Source: JBGQAS01 sp964498605 (lineage in GTDB: Bacteria > Chloroflexota > Anaerolineae > Anaerolineales > Anaerolineaceae). From it: 30,736 nucleotides of DNA. The stretch's first letter is position 1; the number at the start of each line of letters is the position of its first letter. The notes beneath the pieces were generated by a model that was not told the origin of the DNA, made no database searches, and saw only the letters and a list, made by a program, of their open reading frames with translations. Where the stretch lies: contig CAZCHK010000026.1 in the NCBI GenBank assembly GCA_964498605.1, forward strand, positions 1 to 30,736, given 5' to 3'. Shown here in pieces: positions 7,075 to 15,009 of the stretch. A program made the translations under genes and the position numbers.

Positions 7075-10000
7075 ATGAGCCAACGAACACTCCTTCAGTT
7101 CTTGAGAGAAACCGTCCCTGCTTCAAGTCTTCCTATCATTGTTTCCGCCTTGCGGATGAATCCACTTTTTTGGCGGTATTTAGATAACAATGAAATTCAG
7201 GCGACCATTCAGGCACGCGAAAAACGCGACGACCGGTTCTGGTTCCCTGAACGGCTTGCATTGCTTCAATTTCAAGATGACCAGAATTCCTTGATGAGTC
7301 CAGTATCCCAATGGAATGAAACACTCAAAACAGATTTGAAAAGTGTTATAGATTATTATGAAACTGAAAGTAACACTCCTGCAGACTTTCGATCCTTAAC
7401 TTTGTTTGCGCTGATGCTCCACCAGGATTGGCAAAAGACGGGAAATACTTTGTCCGTACTGGAAAGGGTTGCCATACGCGGCTCCTCAGAGGCATCGATT
7501 GCGATATTGAGCATTATTTTTGGATTGTCAGCGAACCCGGAAGAACTTGTGCAAGAACTTTGTCGCCTTCAGTCCCGCGATGGAAAAATACAAACACTGT
7601 CCAAGCTGCTGTTGTCAATGCCATTTCCAGCTGAGGAGCAGCAAAAATGGCTCGTTTTTGCTGCCAATGCTTTATCCGCCTGCGAGGAAATAGAATTCCT
7701 CAAATACATCCATCCGCGTATTTCTCCCGAAGTGTTTACTCCGGCTATCAACCTGATCTTAGAGAATAAAAACCACCACAAAACGATCAATGATTCTGGC
7801 GTTTATAACGTTAAGAATGCTCAATCCATTGCAGAGCTTTACACAATCGTTGGAGATCATGAAAAGGCTTTCCAGATTCTAAAAGAGGCTTCTCAATATT
7901 CATTGGAGATCAGCAGCGCATTGGCTGAACAATCAAGGAAGCTGGCGTCAATTGTTGATGTCGATGACAAATTGAGAAAAAGTGTTCTCGAGGAAGCGCG
8001 GGTTTTGTCCAGTCCAGAGTTTGTCCAATCACACATCGAAGAGACTCCTTTGAATGATGATCTGTACTCAAGTTTTGAACTGGATTGCATCCCCTGGGAT
8101 CTTGGCATTGTCAATATAGATAAGTATTACCATCGAACCGAGGATCAAGAAGGATACATCAGGAAAGCAATTTCAGAAATCCTGCGCGCTTCGCAAGGGG
8201 GGAGAATCGAGCTTTCGGAGGGTGTCAGTGCGGCAATGCTTGCGGAGGCAATTCCAAACACCTTATGCAATGATGGATTCAATGATCTTGTGAACAGACT
8301 GCTCGATGAGTTTCCCAATGATAAACGATTGTTGGAAAAATCAATGCACTTTGCAGTTGAAGCCAACGATATCGGAAAGGCGAATGATATTGCTGAGCTG
8401 CTGATTTTGCTGGAACCTGACAATTTGAATACGAGAAGAATTTCCGCGAAATTAAAGCATGAGCTCGGAAAGTTCCAGGAAGTCGCTGCCGAATTAAATG
8501 AATTAAACAGGATGATCCCTTTGGAAAGTTCGGAAGAGAATTTACTGTTCAACGCTTTATTTGAACTTGGACTGTATGACGATGTGATTGAAAAAGGGAG
8601 GTCTGACTACGAGTCCAATACTGCCGATCCACAAGTACGCAAATTGATCGCGAAGAGTTTTTTTCAAAAATCCAATTTTGATCAGGCCATTAAGAATTTC
8701 CTGACTGTTCTTGAAAATAACCCTAAAGATTTGGACTCCTGGCAGTTTCTGGCAAGAGCGTACGCGAATATTGGCGATTTCCATAATGAAGAGGTGGTTT
8801 TGCGAAAGGGGATCCTTGAGGACCCTGACCACGAGGCTTTGAATTATCAATTAGGATTCAGGCTGCTAAGAAACGGCGATACGACTGAATCCTTAAAGTA
8901 TTTAGTAAAAATTAAAGATTTCTCAAATCATGACGCGGCAGAACTCGAATTGATTGCGGAATGTTTGATCAACGCGGGTTACTTTGATCAGGCGGAATCG
9001 ATCTTATTATCAAACGAGTTCGTTGATAAAAAATCTCCAAAAGTTATGAGACAACTTTTGGAAATTCAGAAGAACAAAAGGGATTTTTCTCAGCTGTCTC
9101 AAATATATCGCTCTCTGTATGATTTAGACGAACTTGGCACGGAGGATCTTTGGGATTACGCACAGATCATTACGGCAGATTTGGATTCTTCGTACTCCGA
9201 AAAAAAGTGTGAATCAATTATCGAACAAATCTATTCAGATCTTCATCAATATGTGAAGGATGCGTCGATTGCTAGAAAAATCATCCTGGGAAAACTTGCC
9301 TACCATTCGGCACATTCTGGTGATTGTACTCAAATCATGAGCAGTTTGATCACGGATAACTCATTGGATACTGATGATTTGGCTGAGGCAAAAACATGGC
9401 TCGCACACGCGGCGTTAGATCAGAGGAATTATGATCTGGCTCTGGTTGCATATAAAGAAACCATTTTATTGGATCCTGGCAAAGTAAGCGCAAAAATTGG
9501 CCTGGCAAAATCCTACTATTCCAAGGAGTTGTTTGAAGAGGCGGATACCATAGCTGAAGGTGTTTTGTTGGAGAACAAAGAGGATCCAAAAATTCTTTCC
9601 TGGTATTCTGGATTCCAAAAAACAATTGGCAACAGGCAGAAATCACTAAATGTACTGACGGAGTTGGTCAGGATCTCTCCACTCCCACTCTATAAAATTC
9701 AATATGCTGAAGAATTGAGTTTTTTGGAGGAAAAAGCAGCGTGTAAAAGTATCCTGGTAGAACTGGCAGGAGGAACGTTGGACGACGATCAGATGGTTTT
9801 GAGGGCATCAAAACTGGCTGGTCAGATAGGCGAAGTTCAACTTGCGTTAGATTTCCTGACGAAAATGCGTGACAATGGAGATCACTATTCTGAAGGGTTC
9901 CTCTTGCACTTAGCATCCTTATATCGTCAGAACGGCCAAATCGGAAAGGCAATTGAAAACCTGAGCGCTGATTTGGATGTCAATCCTCACCATATCGCGA

Positions 10001-12261
10001 ATAGAGCTGTCCTGGCAGATTTGTTGATTGAATGTGAAAAATTCCCACAGGCAATTGCCAACCTTGATTTACTAAAAAATGAACAAATTAAAGTTGAAAA
10101 TGGATACTTACTCCCGTTTTTTCCTGATTATTCTGAGGTAATCCTCGATAAGACACAGATTATCTCCAAGTTGATCGATGTTCAAAAAATGAGTGGTAAT
10201 TATGAAGATGCATTCAAGCTGGCCGATGCAGTTTCGATGACTCATCCGGAAAATCATTCCTATCGGTTGAGAGCAGCTCAATTAGCCTTTGAAATGGGGG
10301 ACTACGAGAGGGCATTTGGATTGACTGATTTATCTTTGTTTAACAACAAGCAGCCAGTCAGCGATAACCAAGATAAGTGTGAGGATGAGGCAATATTAAA
10401 TCTGGCAGGATTACGAGGTCATCTTGCATTAGAAAAAGATGATGTCGAAGAAGCCAGGCGAATCTCACAGTTATTCCCGGAAAGTTCCAGCTCCTTGGTT
10501 ATAAATCTACTTAAAGTTCGGTTGCTCGCGCTGGATGAAGGGATACCCAGCGCCCGGAAACTGCTGGAAATTTTGGAGATTGAAGATGACTCTGATCTTT
10601 GGTTGGGGCCAACACTGGCAGAAGTCGATGAGTGGGAAAAAGCATTTCACTTTGTAAATTCTTTCAAGGAAAGCGTAAGCAAAAGATTTCCTGCCGTTGA
10701 GAAAATTGCAGCGGCGGTTGAACAGAGAATTTGGCAGGAGTTTAAATTAAGAAAGATGTTAGGAATCGTACGCAGAATACCTTCAAGCCCATTGATCCTG
10801 GAAATCGTCTCGGAAAAAATCCGCAAAGATCAATTAGCTGAATCGAAAACCTCACAAGATCTTTTAAACAGCCCTGAGGATTGCGTGACAGAAGCAATCC
10901 TTACATACGAAAATCAAAAATATGAGCAGTGCAGGTTGGTTTGCAATAGATTTCCCAGGTATCCCACATTGGTATGGCTGAATGCCCTGGCAACCCTAGA
11001 AGTGGATCCGCAGGCAGCAATAAACCTTGCAAAATTGGGTATTGACCTGCTTCCAAAGTCGGGATATTCCCATCGAGTGCTGGGACTGATCGCAGAAGAG
11101 ATGGGGGATCAAGATCTGGCGATTCGTGCAATGGAGCATGCCATCGACCTGCTTCCGGGAGAAGACAGGTGGCATGTAGAACTTTCGGATTTGTACTCAC
11201 GGGTTAATGATGGAAGCAATGAAATTCGGCACTTGCTTGAAGCTTATACAATTGATACGACTGCGACGGATGTGGCAAAAAAGTTAGGAAAAAAATACCT
11301 GGAAAGCCAAGAAATTCAAAAGGGGATTGCGCTTCTTGAGAAAGTTTTGGAATCGGATTCTTCAGCGGAAATTTTGAGCGAGATAGCAGCCGCATATGCT
11401 CAGCTGGGGAATAAAGAACTCGCGATACATTACTGCCAAGAAATCGAGAGGTATGTGAATGTGAGTGACGATGATTTTATCCAATGCGCGCAAATAATGT
11501 TTGCGATAGCAGATTATGACAAAGCATTTTATTATTCACGGAAAGCAGCCATAAAAAATCCTGAACACCCACAGGCGATTGTACTCCTGGCAAGATCCCT
11601 CGCATTCCGCAGCGGCAATTCTGAAGGTATGAAAATATTGGAAAAAGCGATGTCCCAGGGACATCAATCCATCATCGTTCGCAAGGAATACGCGATGTTA
11701 GCCATTCAGGAACGCGGACTGGATTTTGCGGGATCGATGATCGAAAACCTACTAACCGAAATACCAGAAGACCCTGATTTGCTTGGCTCATTGGCAATCC
11801 TGAAATATTCTGAAAAAGACCTGGACAGCGCAAAACAATTAGCGATAAAGGCTATACAAAACAACTCCATGGATAGCAGGGTATTTTCAACACTGGGACA
11901 AATAAACTTTGCCGAAGGAAATTTTGATAAAGCAATTGAATATCTTTCAAGAGCAATGGCTATCGATCAAGAAAACGCCGATTTGTATCTGCTTATGGTC
12001 GATGTTCTAAAACAAAGAAGAGAGTACACCCGAGCCATAGACCTGCTTGAAAAGGCTGCAATAAACTTCCCTGATCATGTGACCATCCTTCTCACTCTGG
12101 CGAGCTTGCACAAAGAAGGCAAAAACTATCAAAGAGCAGCGGACCTTCTTCAGGCAGCATCAGATCTGTCCCCTGCTGATATTTCAATCAAAAGACAGCT
12201 TGGCGCGATTCTTGCATTAAATTTAGTGCATTTTTCCCAGGAGGTACGCTCAATATTATGA
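7075..12261 (+). CDS. Giant cytosolic TPR-repeat protein
   Basis: 1728 residues with no signal peptide and no membrane segment. From about residue 420 to the C-terminus it is built from tandem TPR-like helical pairs, recognisable by W/L-G-Y-A-F-A-P spacing, e.g. SNFDQAIKNFLTVLENNPKD, the stretch around LATLEVDPQAAINLAKLGIDLLPKS, and GNFDKAIEYLSRAMAIDQEN near the end. The first 400 residues are also helical but less regular. TPR solenoids are protein-binding scaffolds; no catalytic domain was seen. The ATG at 7075 has TTGGAG upstream. The stop overlaps the start of the TPR/C25-like peptidase by 4 nt (ATGA), so the two are translationally coupled and probably partners. Partner and cargo cannot be told from sequence. 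Confidence 0.93.
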   Translation: MSQRTLLQFLRETVPASSLPIIVSALRMNPLFWRYLDNNEIQATIQAREKRDDRFWFPERLALLQFQDDQNSLMSPVSQWNETLKTDLKSVIDYYETESNTPADFRSLTLFALMLHQDWQKTGNTLSVLERVAIRGSSEASIAILSIIFGLSANPEELVQELCRLQSRDGKIQTLSKLLLSMPFPAEEQQKWLVFAANALSACEEIEFLKYIHPRISPEVFTPAINLILENKNHHKTINDSGVYNVKNAQSIAELYTIVGDHEKAFQILKEASQYSLEISSALAEQSRKLASIVDVDDKLRKSVLEEARVLSSPEFVQSHIEETPLNDDLYSSFELDCIPWDLGIVNIDKYYHRTEDQEGYIRKAISEILRASQGGRIELSEGVSAAMLAEAIPNTLCNDGFNDLVNRLLDEFPNDKRLLEKSMHFAVEANDIGKANDIAELLILLEPDNLNTRRISAKLKHELGKFQEVAAELNELNRMIPLESSEENLLFNALFELGLYDDVIEKGRSDYESNTADPQVRKLIAKSFFQKSNFDQAIKNFLTVLENNPKDLDSWQFLARAYANIGDFHNEEVVLRKGILEDPDHEALNYQLGFRLLRNGDTTESLKYLVKIKDFSNHDAAELELIAECLINAGYFDQAESILLSNEFVDKKSPKVMRQLLEIQKNKRDFSQLSQIYRSLYDLDELGTEDLWDYAQIITADLDSSYSEKKCESIIEQIYSDLHQYVKDASIARKIILGKLAYHSAHSGDCTQIMSSLITDNSLDTDDLAEAKTWLAHAALDQRNYDLALVAYKETILLDPGKVSAKIGLAKSYYSKELFEEADTIAEGVLLENKEDPKILSWYSGFQKTIGNRQKSLNVLTELVRISPLPLYKIQYAEELSFLEEKAACKSILVELAGGTLDDDQMVLRASKLAGQIGEVQLALDFLTKMRDNGDHYSEGFLLHLASLYRQNGQIGKAIENLSADLDVNPHHIANRAVLADLLIECEKFPQAIANLDLLKNEQIKVENGYLLPFFPDYSEVILDKTQIISKLIDVQKMSGNYEDAFKLADAVSMTHPENHSYRLRAAQLAFEMGDYERAFGLTDLSLFNNKQPVSDNQDKCEDEAILNLAGLRGHLALEKDDVEEARRISQLFPESSSSLVINLLKVRLLALDEGIPSARKLLEILEIEDDSDLWLGPTLAEVDEWEKAFHFVNSFKESVSKRFPAVEKIAAAVEQRIWQEFKLRKMLGIVRRIPSSPLILEIVSEKIRKDQLAESKTSQDLLNSPEDCVTEAILTYENQKYEQCRLVCNRFPRYPTLVWLNALATLEVDPQAAINLAKLGIDLLPKSGYSHRVLGLIAEEMGDQDLAIRAMEHAIDLLPGEDRWHVELSDLYSRVNDGSNEIRHLLEAYTIDTTATDVAKKLGKKYLESQEIQKGIALLEKVLESDSSAEILSEIAAAYAQLGNKELAIHYCQEIERYVNVSDDDFIQCAQIMFAIADYDKAFYYSRKAAIKNPEHPQAIVLLARSLAFRSGNSEGMKILEKAMSQGHQSIIVRKEYAMLAIQERGLDFAGSMIENLLTEIPEDPDLLGSLAILKYSEKDLDSAKQLAIKAIQNNSMDSRVFSTLGQINFAEGNFDKAIEYLSRAMAIDQENADLYLLMVDVLKQRREYTRAIDLLEKAAINFPDHVTILLTLASLHKEGKNYQRAADLLQAASDLSPADISIKRQLGAILALNLVHFSQEVRSIL

Positions 12262-14900
12262 ATACGGAAACGAATACAAAAATGTACACACGACACGAGT
12301 TTCTTGACCTCATAGAATCCGCTAAACGGGTAAAGAATCATAGGTTCATGCGGCAGGCTTGCGCTCATTGGCTGGCAGTCTATCCTGGTGATTTGAAAGT
12401 CCAGTATTACAGCGCGTATGCCATGGCATATGAAAATCAGGTAAGCCACGCGAAAACGGCCCTGACAAAATTGCTCAACCAGGATCCGGAATTTATTGAC
12501 GCCTATTTGCTGCAGGCGGAGATATTGTCAAAGGGCGGGTTTGATGCATCCGATACGCATAACAGTCTGTTTGCTTTGGGCGGGAATATGGGAGGCAGTT
12601 TTCAACCACTGCCGTGGGCTAGGTATATAAGAGAAACATCTACCACGCATTTGTCCCTGGGAGAAAACGAGAAATTCATCTGCGACGCTTTATCAGAGGC
12701 ACCTGAGAATATTATTGTGGCCATCAGGCACCTGAGACACCTTTGGTCTGAAAAGGAGTATGCTGCAGCGTTAAATGTTGCGCAAATTTTTGAAAAAAGG
12801 TGGCCCGATTGTTTACAGGCTCAATTGATTAAAGGCGATAGTTTGATCAAACAGCATCAGAATTCGGAAGGCATGCAGGTTTTGCACAAATGCTTATCGA
12901 TTGATTCAACCGGACAGGTCGCTGTACGATTATGGGGAAATGATCATGAATATCGAAATTTGTGGCCTGAAAAGTTCAACGTTCAATTTGATATTCCTGT
13001 TCCTGCTGATGTGGCAGCAATTTTATGGGGCAACAAGCTGGGAGGTGACAGCCATGAGGCCGCTGAACCTGAACATGGGCATGGGAGTGATTTTCTCGAA
13101 TTTGAGCAGCAGCCGCAGAATGTTGACATCAATGATGACCATCAATGGCAGCATAGGGTTGATATGCCTCCTGAGGTTGAGGCGCATGAACCTGTGGGTG
13201 TGAGCAAGAACAGCGCACAGGTTTCAGGTTCTCGAAAAATTGATGCACCTCCGGAGTTAGAACAACTGTCATTGAGGCTGCAGAAGCAGGAATTGGGCGA
13301 TGCGAGATTTCCGGTCTTCGTTGTGATGAGCAGTCACGTGAATCTGGCAAACAGGTATGGAGAAAAGACCGCTGCAGTTATTGAATCGGAAATGGAAACG
13401 CTCGTGAGAGTTGTGGCCAAGAAAAAAGGCTGGTCAGCTCTGGCGTTTTTACCGGATCACACAACGATGTCCAGTCATTATGGCATAGAGCCGGTGACAG
13501 ATATCAATCCCTGGAATATCAAACTGGCGTTGTCTGATCTTGATGCATACTTGGCACAGAAAGGTGAAATGATTGGCGCATTGTTGATCATCGGAGGCGA
13601 TGAGGTGGTTCCATTCCACAGGCTGCCAAATCCCACAGATGACTCAGATGAAGAGGTTCTTTCAGATAATCCTTATGCCTCTGTAGATGCCAATTATTTT
13701 GTTCCTGAATGGCAGGTTGGGAGATTTCCAGGTGCAAGTGATTCGGATGCCGGTTTACTTCTAAGGCAAATCAGGCAGTCGATAAAACATCATTCTGTCG
13801 AAGCCAAGAAAATGACATGGATTAGTTTGGTGCAAAACTGGCTCAACGTCAACCTCCTTGGGGATGGTGTGACAACCATAAGCCAAAGAAGAGGACGTAA
13901 TTATGGGTATTCCGCAGCGATTTGGAGACGCTCATCAGTGGCTACTTTTCGACCGATTGGAGATGGAAAGGACCTGTTCATTTCTCCGTCCTCCAATATG
14001 TCCGCCAATGAAAAGTTAAAACTGGTTTCAGCGCCGCTGGCGTATTTTAATTTGCATGGACTTGCTGATGCCCCCTATTGGTTTGGCCAAAAGGATTTGA
14101 ATGATAAAAAATCACAGGAGGATTACCCGATTGCCCTATCGCCGTCGGATCTTGATCAAACACAGCAACTTCCGCATCTTGTTTTTTCTGAAGCATGTTA
14201 TGGAGCTTATATTCAAGGAAAAAATGAAAAAGATTCTATTGCCCTTAAGTATATCGATCTTGGAACATCAGGTTTCATTGGCTCGACGTGTGTGTCCTAC
14301 GGCTCTCTTACGACCCCGTTAATCGGGGGAGACCTTTTGGGAAATATATTTTGGAAGAATGTTAAGGATGGATACTCGATAGGCGAGTCGTTATTGAGAG
14401 CGAAGGTTGAGTTGGTGAGGGAAATGACGCGCAGGCAGGGATTTTTGGATGGGGAGGATCAGAAGACGATTATTTCATTCGTCCTGTATGGTGACCCGCT
14501 TATTTCTAAAAGTTTTTTCAAGAGCCGATCCAAGAATCTGGTTCGCTCACGACAGGTAAGGATTGTGAAGACCATTTGCGATCGAGAAAACGAAGAAATC
14601 CAGGAAAAGTCTTCGTATAGTCGTGCAATTACTCAGGCAAAAAGATATATGGAATCCAACTTGCCGGGATTATCGAACGCTGTCATTCATGTCAGTAAAC
14701 AGGTTTCCAGTTGTAACGGGGAAAAACACAATTGTCCCAATGCCGCACTTGGAAAAACTGTCCAGGCAGGCAAAAAATCAAACCACACAGTCGTTGTGTT
14801 TAGCAAAAGCATGCCCATTGCCAATTACAAGATGATGCAATATGCACGGGTGACTTTGGATAGCGCGGGAAAAATGGTGAAGATGGCGGTTTCCCGTTAG
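12258..14900 (+). CDS. TPR plus C25 (gingipain)-like clan CD cysteine peptidase
   Basis: 880 residues with no signal peptide. The N-terminal ~210 residues are TPR-like (WLAVYPGDLKVQYYSAYAMAYE; LLNQDPEFIDAYLLQAEIL). An acidic, His/Pro/Gln-rich linker follows at about 255-340. The peptidase part (about 345-760) has gingipain landmarks: ALLIIGGDEVVPF, DNPYASVDANYFVPEWQVGRFPG, the catalytic His in FNLHG (His600), the catalytic Cys in SEACYGA (Cys647), GTSGFIGST, and FVLYGDPLI at the end of the fold. His and Cys are 47 residues apart, in the range of clan CD enzymes (gingipain, caspase, CHAT, separase). The last 120 residues are basic and unrecognised. Classical C25 enzymes are secreted; this one appears cytosolic. 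It overlaps the TPR gene by 4 nt; AGGAGG lies 13 nt upstream. Confidence 0.88.
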   Translation: MNTETNTKMYTRHEFLDLIESAKRVKNHRFMRQACAHWLAVYPGDLKVQYYSAYAMAYENQVSHAKTALTKLLNQDPEFIDAYLLQAEILSKGGFDASDTHNSLFALGGNMGGSFQPLPWARYIRETSTTHLSLGENEKFICDALSEAPENIIVAIRHLRHLWSEKEYAAALNVAQIFEKRWPDCLQAQLIKGDSLIKQHQNSEGMQVLHKCLSIDSTGQVAVRLWGNDHEYRNLWPEKFNVQFDIPVPADVAAILWGNKLGGDSHEAAEPEHGHGSDFLEFEQQPQNVDINDDHQWQHRVDMPPEVEAHEPVGVSKNSAQVSGSRKIDAPPELEQLSLRLQKQELGDARFPVFVVMSSHVNLANRYGEKTAAVIESEMETLVRVVAKKKGWSALAFLPDHTTMSSHYGIEPVTDINPWNIKLALSDLDAYLAQKGEMIGALLIIGGDEVVPFHRLPNPTDDSDEEVLSDNPYASVDANYFVPEWQVGRFPGASDSDAGLLLRQIRQSIKHHSVEAKKMTWISLVQNWLNVNLLGDGVTTISQRRGRNYGYSAAIWRRSSVATFRPIGDGKDLFISPSSNMSANEKLKLVSAPLAYFNLHGLADAPYWFGQKDLNDKKSQEDYPIALSPSDLDQTQQLPHLVFSEACYGAYIQGKNEKDSIALKYIDLGTSGFIGSTCVSYGSLTTPLIGGDLLGNIFWKNVKDGYSIGESLLRAKVELVREMTRRQGFLDGEDQKTIISFVLYGDPLISKSFFKSRSKNLVRSRQVRIVKTICDRENEEIQEKSSYSRAITQAKRYMESNLPGLSNAVIHVSKQVSSCNGEKHNCPNAALGKTVQAGKKSNHTVVVFSKSMPIANYKMMQYARVTLDSAGKMVKMAVSR

Positions 14901-14915
14901 ATCATACTAGATGTC

Positions 14916-14949
14916 CAAAAACAGCGCTGTTGACTTGGCGCTGTTTTTG
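14916..14949 (+). terminator. Intrinsic terminator of the TPR-peptidase operon
   Basis: CAAAAACAGCGC (14916-14927), 10-nt loop, GCGCTGTTTTTG (14938-14949): 12 bp perfect, with a GC core and a T5 run in the 3' arm. It sits 16 nt after the peptidase stop codon and just before the alaS promoter. The A-run in the 5' arm would let it act on the other strand too. Confidence 0.85.
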
Positions 14950-14951
14950 AT

Positions 14952-14980
14952 TTGCAGATGGGTTTTGGATAACTTATAAT
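14952..14980 (+). promoter_or_regulatory. Promoter of alaS
   Basis: TTGCAG (14952-14957), 17-nt spacer, perfect TATAAT (14975-14980). The predicted start is near 14987, leaving a leader of about 23 nt. I see no T-box leader (no room for one). Confidence 0.75.
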
Positions 14981-15009
14981 GAGTCGATATTGTGTGCATT
15001 GAGGTTAGA

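Noticed and set aside
9136..9152. TGGCACG inside the TPR gene as a second sigma-54 promoter
   Set aside because: There is no TTGC or GC at the required 12-nt distance; it is coding sequence.
14901..15009. T-box leader before alaS
   Set aside because: The leader from the predicted start is only about 23 nt and no T-box sequence is present.
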